DNA of 41,665 nucleotides from Prochlorococcus sp. AG-402-C09 (GCA_003279565.1 QCHN01000012.1:1-41665); one strand, 5' to 3'. Counted from the first letter of the stretch, positions 19,786 through 27,847 are shown. Numbers and translations are program-made. Notes: a model not told the origin generated them from the letters alone.

Positions 19786-19885
19786 TTTATACCTAAACAG
19801 CAGAATAGCTATATGACTAAAAGATACATATTAAAATAACAAAAGATAAATAACGTATATTGAAAAAATACTAATTAAAAAGATT

Positions 19886-20026
19886 ATGCCTTACAACCAA
19901 ATCACAGTGGTAATTGGTGGACTTATGCATATACCTGTAATAATATTAGTTCTAAGATTTATAGAAAACAGATTTAATAATAGAAATTGGACCAAGGAAG
20001 AACTTAATTACAGTAAATTAGCCTAA
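19886..20026 (+). CDS. Small single-helix membrane protein, 46 residues
   Basis: Not recognised. A hydrophobic helix (ITVVIGGLMHIPVIILVL) spans residues 6-23, followed by a basic, Asn-rich tail and TKEELNYSKLA. The positive tail after the helix suggests the C-terminus stays in the cytoplasm. The size, context and clean ATG suggest a real gene, but coding cannot be proved from length alone. Confidence 0.6.
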   Translation: MPYNQITVVIGGLMHIPVIILVLRFIENRFNNRNWTKEELNYSKLA

Positions 20027-20086
20027 TAATTCAATTTAATACAAATTTATAATTAGACTATATATTCTTGCGAAATATACTAAATA

Positions 20087-20689
20087 ATGAAAACCATAGT
20101 AATTACAGGAGCATCTGGATCTGGAAAGACATATTTAAGTAATAAATTATATAAATTATTTAATAATTCAATATTAATAAAAACAGATTCATTTTATAGG
20201 GATGATATATTAATCAGATTCTTATCAATATTTCTATATGATATATATGATAGGCCTTTTAGTATGAATAAAAATAAAATAATAAAGACACTTAAGTCAA
20301 TACAGAGGAAAGATAAGTTTATTCCATTTTATCAGTATGATTTCAAGAGAAAAGTTACAACAAAATCTCAAATCATGATTAATTATCACGAAGAAAATCA
20401 ATTCTTAATAATAGAAGGAATATTTGCTCATAGGTTGGATTTAAATTATCAAGAGACTATTAATGTTATATGTAAGGAGAAGAAAGAACTCTGTTTTGAT
20501 AGGAGATTAAAGAGAGATGAATTAGAAAGAGGTAGAAATATTAAAGATGTAAAAAGAAAGTTTGCTAGTTCATGGTATTTATTTCATAAAAATATAAAAA
20601 AATATCTCAATAAAAATCAGGTTATATCTATTAATAAGGATAATAAAATTTCTTATGAAAACTTAGTTTTGAAATTAAAAAAAAAATAA
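20087..20689 (+). CDS. Uridine kinase-like P-loop protein
   Basis: 200 residues. The Walker A is GASGSGKTYLS at 8-18, and the order of elements (P-loop, then an RDD strand with substrate-site Asp residues, a Tyr-rich YDRPFSMNKN and YQYDFKRK region, an IIEGIFAHRL segment, then RRLKRDELERGRN) follows the uridine kinase/phosphoribulokinase/nucleoside kinase fold. Expected role: phosphorylating a small molecule with ATP. The substrate is unknown. The DNA is more AT-rich than the core genes. It converges on a 49-residue gene across an AT-rich hairpin. Confidence 0.82.
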   Translation: MKTIVITGASGSGKTYLSNKLYKLFNNSILIKTDSFYRDDILIRFLSIFLYDIYDRPFSMNKNKIIKTLKSIQRKDKFIPFYQYDFKRKVTTKSQIMINYHEENQFLIIEGIFAHRLDLNYQETINVICKEKKELCFDRRLKRDELERGRNIKDVKRKFASSWYLFHKNIKKYLNKNQVISINKDNKISYENLVLKLKKK

Positions 20690-20725
20690 CTAAAAAAAAT
20701 AATAAAATTATTTCTTTTAGTTATT
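20685..20725. terminator. Bidirectional AT-rich hairpin between convergent genes
   Basis: An 11-bp perfect inverted repeat, AATAACTAAAA and TTTTAGTTATT, with an inner AAATAAT/ATTATTT extension. Flanking A and T tracts serve both strands. It separates the ends of the kinase-like gene (stop at 20689) and the 49-residue gene (stop at 20754). Confidence 0.65.
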
Positions 20726-20753
20726 TTAAATTGATTAGAAAGAATTCTAGTAT

Positions 20754-20903
20754 CTATTTTTTAACTTCTGGGGCATTCATCCCATCGTAGTCAGGACCAA
20801 CCATCAATCCTACAATTGCAAAAAGTGCAATTGATGCAACTCCAACTAAAACTGCTGTTGGTGCTGGGGTACTAGTAAGACCAGCAAATAACAAATTGCC
20901 CAT
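20754..20903 (-). CDS. 49-residue membrane protein, paralogue A
   Basis: Not recognised. A Pro/Thr-rich N-terminal segment (TSTPAPTAVLVGVASIALF) leads into one hydrophobic helix, then GLMVGPDYDGMNAPEVKK. A paralogue of the same length lies at 21200-21349, sharing FAGL-x-STPAPTA and the VGP-(D/N)-YDG-(M/F)-N tail. The length, single helix and acidic YDG tail recall small thylakoid proteins, but I cannot name a photosystem subunit. Its start is ATG at 20901-20903. Confidence 0.75.
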   Translation of the reverse strand: MGNLLFAGLTSTPAPTAVLVGVASIALFAIVGLMVGPDYDGMNAPEVKK

Positions 20904-21144
20904 AAATCGTAAATAAAGCTAGTTATAAATAGCAGAAAAAGGAATAAATTAATTAATTATTAACTGCTTTTAAATTCAAAATAGGTGAAAAGGATATTTT
21001 GATACACAAATAAGAAACTATTGTTTAAGGCGTACTAGATATTCTATACATATTTTTTTAAATCCTACACAAGCGTATTCACAGAATTCAATTTTTGAAT
21101 TAGTAATTTCATTTAAAACTAATTTTTCTCTTTAGAAACAAAAA

Positions 21145-21179
21145 AAGTGGGTAAATATGTAAAACATATCAACCCACTT
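21145..21179 (-). terminator. Rho-independent terminator of the 49-residue paralogue B gene
   Basis: On the minus strand AAGTGGGT pairs with ACCCACTT across a short loop, with an inner ATATG/CATAT pair, and is followed by a run of T. It sits 21 bases past the stop of the 21200-21349 gene. Confidence 0.8.
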
Positions 21180-21199
21180 AATTAGTTTAGATAATCTAT

Positions 21200-21349
21200 T
21201 TATTTAGATGTATTTGGATCATTGAAGCCATCGTAATTAGGACCGACGACGACAGCCATTATTCCAAATAGGGCCATAAACGCGATACCTACAATTGGTG
21301 CTGTAGGAGCTGGTGTACTTAGAAGTCCAGCGAAAGTTAAAGGAAGCAT
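21200..21349 (-). CDS. 49-residue membrane protein, paralogue B
   Basis: Not recognised. LTFAGLLSTPAPTAPIVGIA, then an ALFGIMAVVV helix and GPNYDGFNDPNTSK. A longer reading from 21421 exists, but the ATG at 21347-21349 gives exactly 49 residues and lines up with paralogue A at 20754-20903, so I chose it. A strong terminator follows, which suggests independent transcription. The two share roughly half of their residues by eye. Confidence 0.82.
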   Translation of the reverse strand: MLPLTFAGLLSTPAPTAPIVGIAFMALFGIMAVVVGPNYDGFNDPNTSK

Positions 21350-21654
21350 GTTCTTTAGTAAGACCCAATATAAATACCAGTCATCAGCGAATATAACCAT
21401 TGATATTTTACTTTGTAACATTTATCTCTAGGTTAAGTAAGCTATGACTGGGTTTAGAAAGAGAATCATGAAGAGATCATAGTGAATCACTAATTGACGA
21501 AGGGTGCCAAATTGTTCTTTCTCGAGCAGGTTGATTAGTACGAATAAAAACTAGACAATAATGAAAAAATATAATTTAGTCTTCTATGACTGTTGAAAAT
21601 AATATAATATAAAGAATATAACTTGGTATAATAGAATAATATAAATAAATTTAA
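21350..21654. other. Intergenic region, no gene seen
   Basis: 305 bases between paralogue B and the 21655 gene. Only ORFs under 15 codons occur. It must hold the promoter of paralogue B, probably near its start, and that of the gene at 21655. I see no convincing hairpin or -35/-10 pair. Confidence 0.6.
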
Positions 21655-22056
21655 GTGCATTCTAGCTTGCGTCCAATAACACCCATCGATGAATTTGAAT
21701 TAGCCTGTAAGAAAGCTATGTTAAATAACAAGGAACAAAAGATTATTGATCATATAAGATATGTTGGTGTATTTACACAACCGTCTCTAACTAAGGATCT
21801 GAAATTGGATTCCAAGCCTCCTGTTTTATCAGTACTATGTGAAATTTGCAGAAAAATAGGTAAATATATGCCTGAGCACTTTAATAGTGTCAGATACTGG
21901 TCAAAGGAAATTAACGAGCATAAAGTAAAATGGGACGGAGACCTTGTGTGTTCATTGGCATGGAATAAAGACGGAGAACGATTGTCACCAGAAAATGGAA
22001 CTTGTCTTTACCATACATTTGCTGTCCATAAAGAGTTATTCCAAGGACTAGATTAA
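21655..22056 (+). CDS. Conserved hypothetical protein, 133 residues, GTG start
   Basis: Soluble and mixed alpha/beta. Residues 15-50 (EFELACKKAMLNNKEQKIID and HIRYVGVFTQPSLTKDLKLD) look like a small helical, possibly DNA-binding-like segment; a second part has WSKEINEHKVKWDGDLVCSL and ends in LYHTFAVHKELFQGLD. Cys and His residues do not form an obvious metal site. The start is GTG at 21655. Family and function are unknown to me, but codon use and amino acid mix look real. Confidence 0.7.
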   Translation: MHSSLRPITPIDEFELACKKAMLNNKEQKIIDHIRYVGVFTQPSLTKDLKLDSKPPVLSVLCEICRKIGKYMPEHFNSVRYWSKEINEHKVKWDGDLVCSLAWNKDGERLSPENGTCLYHTFAVHKELFQGLD

Positions 22057-22078
22057 GTTTTTTAATTTAGATACATGG

Positions 22079-22279
22079 TTATCCCTGACTAAGGTATTCA
22101 AATAACACATTATTTAGACCTAACTCTTCAGCTGAATATTCAAGCATCAAATTATCAGATTCTATTTTAGATCGAAAGGATCTAATTTCATCAGATTCAT
22201 CTCCTGTCAAAGGGATGCCATCGACGACATCAAAAATAATGTTTAGTCGATCAACTTCTGCAAGAACTTCATTTGTCAT
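22079..22279 (-). CDS. Small acidic hypothetical protein
   Basis: 66 residues from the ATG at 22277-22279 (a TTG three codons upstream is also possible). VLAEVDRLNIIFDVVDGIPL, then GDESDEIRSFRSKIESDN and SAEELGLNNVLFEYLSQG make an acidic, helix-rich protein. Unrecognised. It converges on the 21655 gene with a 22-base gap. Confidence 0.6.
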   Translation of the reverse strand: MTNEVLAEVDRLNIIFDVVDGIPLTGDESDEIRSFRSKIESDNLMLEYSAEELGLNNVLFEYLSQG

Positions 22280-22541
22280 GATGATCAAACTTAGTACTAA
22301 TTAATACATAGCTAATACTTCGGAACAAAAAAAGCAATTAAAACATTCCTTTACGAAAAGTTAAGTTAAAGGAAAGACGAGTACCTATCAATAAAAAACG
22401 CATTAGTTAGGTAAAAAACAACTTAGATGAATGGACATACAAATTCCACAACTTTACATAAATTCACCTATGCTTTACATTCCTTAGTCAATTGTTTATT
22501 AGGTCGTGCTTGAACAAGGAGAGGTAATTGAAACTAGCATT

Positions 22542-23543
22542 ATGAAGAATTCTGTCATAGCAGTAACTATGGCCACAAGCAGACAAGGTGTGGGAGTAGT
22601 TAAAGAACTAAGCAAAACAAATAAGTATCAAATTCGTGCAATCACGAGAAACATAAAAAGTTCAAAAGCTATAGAGCTTGGAAGATTAAAGAACGTAGAA
22701 CTAGTCAAAGGTGATTTATTGGATCCTGAAAGCTTAAATAATGCTTTTGCCGGAGTTGACGTGATATTTGGAAATACCACCCCTACAAAAGGGTGGAAAT
22801 TATTCAGAGGGAGTATTGTTAGGTCATATGAAATGAAACAAGGTTTTAACTTAATAAATCAAGTTAAAATTTCTTATGAAAAAGGACAACTAAAGCATTT
22901 TATCTTCAGCTCAATTAGCAAGGCAAAAGATCCACTTAAAAATGATCCTGCTCCAGGACATTTTACGAGTAAATGGGCTATTGAAGAATATATAGATAAA
23001 CTCGATCTTAAAAAAATCACTACTGTTTTAAGACCAGTTAGTTACTTTGAAAACTTTGAGAACAAATTACCTGGATACTCTATTTCTAAGGAAATATTCC
23101 CTGGAATAGTTGGTAAGAATTTCAAGTGGCAAACAATCGCTGTTGAGGATATTGGTAAATGGGTAAGAGGTGTTTTATCGAAACCAGAGAAATATAAAAA
23201 TCAAGCAATTAATATTGCAGGAGAGGAGCTATCAGGTCTAGAAATGGCAATGACACTCCAAAGAATAATTTCTTCAGAAAGACTTAAAACTAATTATGTA
23301 ATGATACCTAGATTAGCAATAAAGCTTCTGGAATATGACATAGGTGTAATGGCAGATTGGATTGAAAGATCAGGTTATGGAGCTGATATGAAGAAACTAA
23401 AATTAATTCAGAACGAGTTGAATATAGTTCCTACAACTCTTAAGGATTGGCTTAAAGCAAAACTTGAAGATCAGAATAAGACAAACAATTCATGGGCAAG
23501 ACAGTGGAAATCATCTCAATGGAAACTACAATGGGATAAATAA
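22542..23543 (+). CDS. NmrA-like NAD(P)-binding protein
   Basis: 333 residues from the ATG at 22542; a GTG start 36 bases upstream is possible. The N-terminal Rossmann fold starts at VIAVTMATSRQGVGVVKEL, in the place of the usual GATGxxG motif, with ITRNIKSSKA and LVKGDLLDPESLNNAFAGVD following in the NmrA/extended-SDR order. HFIFSSISKAK and ITTVLRPVSYFENF are also typical. NmrA-type proteins sense the redox state or act as oxidoreductases; there is no clear active-site Tyr-Lys pair visible. It is likely a regulatory or atypical SDR. An AAGGAG lies 20 bases upstream of the ATG, an odd distance. Confidence 0.85.
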   Translation: MKNSVIAVTMATSRQGVGVVKELSKTNKYQIRAITRNIKSSKAIELGRLKNVELVKGDLLDPESLNNAFAGVDVIFGNTTPTKGWKLFRGSIVRSYEMKQGFNLINQVKISYEKGQLKHFIFSSISKAKDPLKNDPAPGHFTSKWAIEEYIDKLDLKKITTVLRPVSYFENFENKLPGYSISKEIFPGIVGKNFKWQTIAVEDIGKWVRGVLSKPEKYKNQAINIAGEELSGLEMAMTLQRIISSERLKTNYVMIPRLAIKLLEYDIGVMADWIERSGYGADMKKLKLIQNELNIVPTTLKDWLKAKLEDQNKTNNSWARQWKSSQWKLQWDK

Positions 23544-23573
23544 TAAAGTTGATATTGGTAGGTAAATATAAAA

Positions 23574-23744
23574 TTATAAACCATTCACTTCTATTGATTT
23601 TGCAATAGCTCTGAGCAATTCTACTATCTCATTATCATCACAACTGGTATCCTCCTTAAGCTCGACACATAAATCTCTAATAGATACATTAGTTGACCAC
23701 CAAATTCCAGATGTTTCTGTGTCGTCAAAGTTAAATTCAGACAT
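23574..23744 (-). CDS. Small acidic hypothetical protein, 56 residues
   Basis: Reading left from ATG at 23742-23744: MSEFNFDDTETSGIWWSTNV, then SIRDLCVELKEDTSCDDNEI and VELLRAIAKSIEVNG. Strongly acidic with two Trp. Unrecognised. It lies 20 bases downstream of the 68-residue membrane protein gene on the same strand and may share its transcript. Confidence 0.55.
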   Translation of the reverse strand: MSEFNFDDTETSGIWWSTNVSIRDLCVELKEDTSCDDNEIVELLRAIAKSIEVNGL

Positions 23745-23764
23745 CTGGTTGTACTATATTAGTT

Positions 23765-23971
23765 TTATGATAATTTCTGAGCATCAGTAGAAGAATTATC
23801 TAGAGTTTTTAATTCTTCTGGCAACTCCATATCCAAACCTTCTAATAAATTCTTTAAAAGAATCTTATTGTTTACTTCATTTTTACCGGGTCTGAAACTG
23901 AGAAACAAATAAAAAAGAAAACAAATAGCAGATAATATAAAAAATGAATATAAATAGGTACTGTTGATCAT
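23765..23971 (-). CDS. Single-helix membrane protein, 68 residues
   Basis: An N-terminal hydrophobic helix (STYLYSFFILSAICFLFYLF) is followed by a basic residue cluster (SFRPGKNEVNNK) and an amphipathic tail (LLEGLDMELPEELKTLDN). Topology would be N-out, C-cytoplasmic. No family recognised. Confidence 0.65.
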   Translation of the reverse strand: MINSTYLYSFFILSAICFLFYLFLSFRPGKNEVNNKILLKNLLEGLDMELPEELKTLDNSSTDAQKLS

Positions 23972-24296
23972 TCAAAGAAATAAAAACATTTTCATATTCA
24001 TACTAAATCGGTAAAAAATCAATAAAATTTAAAAATATAATAATAAAATGGTCGATCAAACACAATTATGGCTTAATAAATTTAACATAATAAGTATTTA
24101 TAACTAGCAGTTATAGTAGTAAGATCGAAAATATCCTGCTCAAAAAAAATCTAATGTAATAAAGAAATCAATGAATTTGAATGCTTTAAAACAGATTAAA
24201 TTTGTTAAAAGATAAGAAAAAGATTTAATAATTACATTTACAATAGAAAAAACTATCAAATAACATAATAATATAGTTTTAATTATTTTAAGATTT
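23972..24296. other. Intergenic region, no gene seen
   Basis: 325 bases, very AT-rich. The longest plus-strand ATG frames are about 19 codons (from 24049) and 14 codons, neither convincing. Promoters for both flanking genes must lie here; I see no strong hairpin. Confidence 0.6.
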
Positions 24297-24464
24297 ATGC
24301 TTACTAACATAAGTTATATATTTTTAATTTCAACTCTATTAATTCTTGGAGGATGGGCTTTTAAAGCTCTGATTTCATTAGCTCAAGGCAAACCTATAGA
24401 GTTAAATCTCAAGAACCCCCTTAATTTGAAGGCAAGATGGCCAAAAGAAACTAAAGAGGAGTAA
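24297..24464 (+). CDS. Small membrane protein, 55 residues
   Basis: ATG at 24297. One hydrophobic helix with a Gly-rich end (IFLISTLLILGGWAFKALIS), then a basic tail (NPLNLKARWPKETKEE). The Trp-Pro-Lys ending and positive tail suggest the C-terminus is cytoplasmic. Unrecognised; a clean start and a clear helix support coding. Confidence 0.6.
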   Translation: MLTNISYIFLISTLLILGGWAFKALISLAQGKPIELNLKNPLNLKARWPKETKEE

Positions 24465-24562
24465 ATAATTATCTAAGAACTAAAACATAAAGTTTTCATT
24501 GCTTTATAAAGGCTTTCGTTCAATTACCATTAATTGAATGTTCAAATTTAAATTAAATAAAA

Positions 24563-24721
24563 ATGCTTGAATCCTTAGACCCATTTCAACAACTATTATT
24601 AGGTGTATCTAGCATTGGGGTCCTAATGATAGTTTTAGTGATTTTCCTTACAGCAAGTCCTAACTTTGAAAACACAGATAGATTAAAGAAGATCTTAGAT
24701 TTTTTTGAGAAAAATAATTAA
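24563..24721 (+). CDS. Small membrane protein, 52 residues
   Basis: ATG at 24563. MLESLDPFQQLLLGVSSIGV leads into a VLMIVLVIFLTASPNF helix and a short basic tail with LKKILDFFEK. It follows the 55-residue gene by 98 bases on the same strand. Not recognised. Confidence 0.6.
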   Translation: MLESLDPFQQLLLGVSSIGVLMIVLVIFLTASPNFENTDRLKKILDFFEKNN

Positions 24722-24866
24722 AATCTTTAATTAATAAATCTAGATCATTAGCATTTAATGTTTTAAAAGATAAACTTGATGAATTTCTAATATTTTCAAA
24801 GGATAACTTAATCAGATCAAACTTTAAAGAATAACTAAGGTTGATAATAAACAGCTATTTCTTGAA

Positions 24867-25118
24867 ATGCTAAAGGATTTATTTGACACGAACAAATACC
24901 TTATTTGTGCAGGATTAAGTACCTTATCTCTTTTATTCACTTCGATTTCAGTTATTTCTTTATCAAAATCAGTTAAGGAAATATCAAATGATTTAGAACC
25001 GATTTCAGCATGGGCTGAGTCCCAAAATGAATGTATAACGAAAACATTTCGCATAGATGGGAATAATACTCAAGGAATACCCTCAAAGGTATGGAGCTGT
25101 AATGGAGGGGGACAATAG
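24867..25118 (+). CDS. Small membrane-anchored hypothetical protein
   Basis: 83 residues. One hydrophobic helix (KYLICAGLSTLSLLFTSISV) then a soluble tail with NECITKTFRIDGNNTQGIPS and a C-terminal WSCNGGGQ. The two tail Cys (NEC and WSC) could pair in an extracytoplasmic compartment if the tail is exported. Unrecognised. It converges on a Nif11-like gene, separated by a palindrome. Confidence 0.7.
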   Translation: MLKDLFDTNKYLICAGLSTLSLLFTSISVISLSKSVKEISNDLEPISAWAESQNECITKTFRIDGNNTQGIPSKVWSCNGGGQ

Positions 25119-25135
25119 ATTAACGGCTTTGCTTT

Positions 25136-25157
25136 GAATCCTAGGATCCTAGGATTC
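25136..25157. repeat. 22-bp perfect palindrome
   Basis: GAATCCTAGGA followed by its exact mirror TCCTAGGATTC, centred on GGATCC. It lies between the convergent genes ending at 25118 and 25149, and its right half covers the last codons of the Nif11-like gene. It could be a bidirectional terminator stem, though no T-tract adjoins it, or a protein-binding site. Confidence 0.85.
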
Positions 25158-25331
25158 TCCCCATCTTTTACCTATTTCATATCCCCATTGCTTTGCAAGT
25201 TCCACTACATCTTCATGTGTTTTACAATTGATAATTAATTGATATTTTTCAGGTGAATTATTAATTAATTCAATAAATTGATTTAATTGATCAATTTTAT
25301 ATAGGAATCCTTCATAATCTTTTCTTGTCAT
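25149..25331 (-). CDS. Nif11-like domain protein, short
   Basis: 60 residues. LNQFIELINNSPEKYQLIIN, then CKTHEDVVELAKQWGYEIGK match the Nif11 pattern of 'helix, l-x-x-c-x-(T/S)-x-(E/D)-(E/D)-(V/A)-x-x-(L/I)-A-x-x-x-G-Y'. Nif11 domains often act as leaders for ribosomally made modified peptides, including Prochlorococcus prochlorosins, but this one ends eleven residues after the GY with no clear Gly-Gly cleavage site or core peptide. It is thus probably a stand-alone Nif11 protein. Confidence 0.75.
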   Translation of the reverse strand: MTRKDYEGFLYKIDQLNQFIELINNSPEKYQLIINCKTHEDVVELAKQWGYEIGKRWGES

Positions 25332-25458
25332 GTTTTTTGTTAAAAATATAGATAATAACTAATTAATCTATTTTTCTTGTAAATTATTAAAAAAAGTGAA
25401 TTATATAGCAGAGATACATCTTAAATTATTAGAAGAAACAGAAAATTTCTATTCAGTA

Positions 25459-26670
25459 TTAAGAGTGCTTTGGTTGTTTCCAAACGTACCTATCAATTGA
25501 ATAATCCTTCTTTACTGCAACACAATTAGTAGCTATATGCCAGAGAGACTTGTGAATAGGAGTCGGATTGTATAGATAAACCTTTGGAAATTTATCTTTT
25601 AAAATTCTGGTAGCAAGAGTTGCATGGTAATGAGGTACTGTTGGTTCAATATGATGAATAGCGTGAGTAGAACCTATTGAGTGATGAAGAAAGTCTAGAA
25701 TTTTTCCATAGGGTCTATCTATTGATAGGAAGGCGCCTCTCATATACGAAAATTGACTAGCACCAAGATGGGGAACATCAGTATCAGTATGGTGAAGCCA
25801 TGTATAAATAACAAGCCAAATATTAACAACAAGTAGAGGACCTAAATAAAGACTAATCATTGAAATTAATCCAAAATATAAAGACCAAAAGGTCAATAAA
25901 AGAAGCATAAAAACAATTCCCCAATCTGAGATCCATACCTTTTTTGCCCAAATTGAAGGCCAAAGTTTTTTTGAGAAAGGTGCTGTTGGCCAGAAATGAT
26001 TACTGGTCCCATAGCGAGGTCCACCAGTTTTGCCAAGAAGTAAGTAAGCAGGCCAACCAAGAATCAAGTGAAGAAAAAGTTGATTAAATCCATACAGAAC
26101 TTTTCCAAAAAATAATGATGACTCCATTTCATTTTCACCGCCCTGTTTTTCAGATTTACCATCTCCAGAAATCACAACAGGCACATGTGTCTCACCATCT
26201 GTTATGTGATTAGTAAAAGCATGGTGAACTGCATGTGATCTTTGCCATGAAAAGTATGGAACAAGTAAAAAAGAATGAAGACAATATCCTACTAGTGTTT
26301 CAAATTTACGATTATCTGAAAAGGCACCATGTCCACATTCATGAGCTAATACCCAAAGCCCCATTGAAGTTGTACCTGAAAGAATTGCATATAAAATCCA
26401 AACTGGAATCATTTCTTTGGTAAGAGGAATAGAAAGTCCTAGCAAAACAACAAAGATTTGAATAACAACTGTCCTTGCTAGATAAAAAAGAGATCTGTTC
26501 GTCTGCCTTGTAAAGCAGTGCTTTGGTATAGCTTCTCGAACTTCTTTTCTAGAGGGAATATCATCAATCGAAATTTTCAGTGCCTTCCCATTAAGACCAG
26601 AAGGTAGAAAAGTACTATTTCTATTTTCTTTATTGACCATCTCGAATTTAGTAAGCAAACTTTTTTCCAA
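25459..26670 (-). CDS. Membrane fatty acid desaturase, delta-12 type (DesA-like)
   Basis: 403 residues. It introduces double bonds into membrane lipid acyl chains, in cyanobacteria using ferredoxin. The three His boxes are present: HECGH (110-114), HAVHH (146-150) and HAIHH (336-340), with membrane helices between them, in the order and spacing of omega-6/delta-12 acyl-lipid desaturases. I assign the subgroup by resemblance only. It has no same-strand neighbour within 120 bases; the next gene upstream is about 190 bases away. Confidence 0.93.
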   Translation of the reverse strand: MEKSLLTKFEMVNKENRNSTFLPSGLNGKALKISIDDIPSRKEVREAIPKHCFTRQTNRSLFYLARTVVIQIFVVLLGLSIPLTKEMIPVWILYAILSGTTSMGLWVLAHECGHGAFSDNRKFETLVGYCLHSFLLVPYFSWQRSHAVHHAFTNHITDGETHVPVVISGDGKSEKQGGENEMESSLFFGKVLYGFNQLFLHLILGWPAYLLLGKTGGPRYGTSNHFWPTAPFSKKLWPSIWAKKVWISDWGIVFMLLLLTFWSLYFGLISMISLYLGPLLVVNIWLVIYTWLHHTDTDVPHLGASQFSYMRGAFLSIDRPYGKILDFLHHSIGSTHAIHHIEPTVPHYHATLATRILKDKFPKVYLYNPTPIHKSLWHIATNCVAVKKDYSIDRYVWKQPKHS

Positions 26671-26798
26671 TTTTTATAACATGATTAAGGTTAATATACG
26701 ACGTTACTCTTCAATAGTGCTATGAGGCTATAGGAATTTCTAACTTTCAAAAAAAAATAGTTGCTTAAAGGACAATAACTTCTGCTAAGTAGCATTTA

Positions 26799-26900
26799 TT
26801 ATCCCAGAGCTTCAACGACAAAAGCAACTAGAAAATTGATAAAAAATACTAATATGATAAAGTTAATTATTCCTACTTTCGGGATACTCAACGGATCCAT
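26799..26900 (-). CDS. Possible 33-residue membrane protein overlapping the 72-residue gene out of frame
   Basis: An ATG at 26898-26900, inside the end of the neighbouring gene in another frame, opens a frame of MDPLSIPKVGIINFIILVFF, then INFLVAFVVEALG. The overlap is 38 bases. One clean membrane helix and no internal stop are seen, but 33 codons of AT-rich DNA can do this by chance. Translation would need coupling to the upstream gene. Confidence 0.3.
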   Translation of the reverse strand: MDPLSIPKVGIINFIILVFFINFLVAFVVEALG

Positions 26901-27069
26901 CTGCTTTCCTAACTGGTTTTGAATATAGAACTCTTAACAAACCTTTTGTATCCATATTAGGACTTGTTATAAAAAAGCTAATAAGAAAGAAACCACCAAA
27001 TATAACTAATATAATGACAAGAGGCACGGAAAGCCCCATCTCTGAAAATGATAATAAGAAAAAATACAT
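26863..27069 (-). CDS. Small membrane protein, 68 residues
   Basis: Start taken at ATG 27067-27069; a GTG four codons upstream also fits. A hydrophobic helix (SVPLVIILVIFGGFFLISFF) is followed by a soluble tail (NMDTKGLLRVLYSKPVRKAD then GSVEYPESRNN). Unrecognised; the tail is basic then acidic, and the protein may associate with the thylakoid. Confidence 0.65.
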   Translation of the reverse strand: MYFFLLSFSEMGLSVPLVIILVIFGGFFLISFFITSPNMDTKGLLRVLYSKPVRKADGSVEYPESRNN

Positions 27070-27154
27070 CTTAGATAACACTAAATTTAAAAATATTTAT
27101 AATATTAGACGATTTAATAAAGAGTATCTCAAATGTAAATTATTAGACAAGAAG

Positions 27155-27847
27155 TTATAATTGAATTTTCTCAAATGGACTCTCTACTATCTCTTTATTA
27201 TCAAGAAATACATTATATGTATTTTTATTATTTTTGAAACTTACATTTTTAAATGGTTTCCCGTCTATAAAGTGCATTGCTGAACCTCCTTCAATAGATA
27301 TGCAATTAGTGATTTTTTTTTCATGTAAAATTTTTTCAACATAAGGAATTCGAGAAGGTTCTTCATCATAGTGAGGGCAACATGTCCCTTTTATAAAATC
27401 TAAGCAGGGTAAAATATTTAACTTACTATCCCATGAGTCTGTAATACCACTTGTAAACCAACAAATTGCACCTGCACTTACTCCGCTCATGATTACTCCA
27501 TTATTGTATGCATCATTAAGTATTGAATTCATCCCCCATTCATTCCATATCGCGAGCATACTTTTAGTATTTCCACCACCAACGAATACAACATCTTGAT
27601 TCATAATATGATTATGGATGTCGGTGGTTCTTTTAAAAAATTCAATATGAGTTGGAATACATTTTAAAGGCGTAAAGGTAGAATAAAAACGAACAATATA
27701 ACTATCATTATCACCTGTTGCTGTTGGTAAGAAGCAAATTTTAGGACAATTATCTTCTGAAAGATTAAGTATATATTTTTCGATTAAACATGATGAATTG
27801 TTTCTACCAAAGCCACCGCCACCAATTGCTATAATGTGCTTTTTCAA
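27155..27847 (-). CDS. Peptidase family S51 protein (dipeptidase E-like)
   Basis: 230 residues. S51 peptidases (dipeptidase E, cyanophycinase) are serine hydrolases of Rossmann-like fold. The nucleophile is Ser124 in SGVSAGAICWF, GGGNT lies at 90-94, and His159 in CCPHYDEEPSR is a candidate catalytic His. The start of the gene, IIAIGGGGFGRN, is the usual first strand. The N-terminus suggests cytosolic location. It most resembles the small-dipeptidase branch rather than cyanophycinase, as inferred by length. Confidence 0.9.
   Translation of the reverse strand: MKKHIIAIGGGGFGRNNSSCLIEKYILNLSEDNCPKICFLPTATGDNDSYIVRFYSTFTPLKCIPTHIEFFKRTTDIHNHIMNQDVVFVGGGNTKSMLAIWNEWGMNSILNDAYNNGVIMSGVSAGAICWFTSGITDSWDSKLNILPCLDFIKGTCCPHYDEEPSRIPYVEKILHEKKITNCISIEGGSAMHFIDGKPFKNVSFKNNKNTYNVFLDNKEIVESPFEKIQL

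Noticed and set aside
22427-22513. 28-codon plus-strand ORF upstream of the NmrA-like gene
   Set aside because: Short, unconvincing composition (MNGHTNSTTLHKF) and overlaps the possible GTG start of the next gene.
24735-24836. Plus-strand open frame with LINKSRSLAFNVLKDKLDEF
   Set aside because: Reads like protein but has no ATG, GTG or TTG start; perhaps a gene remnant, not supportable.
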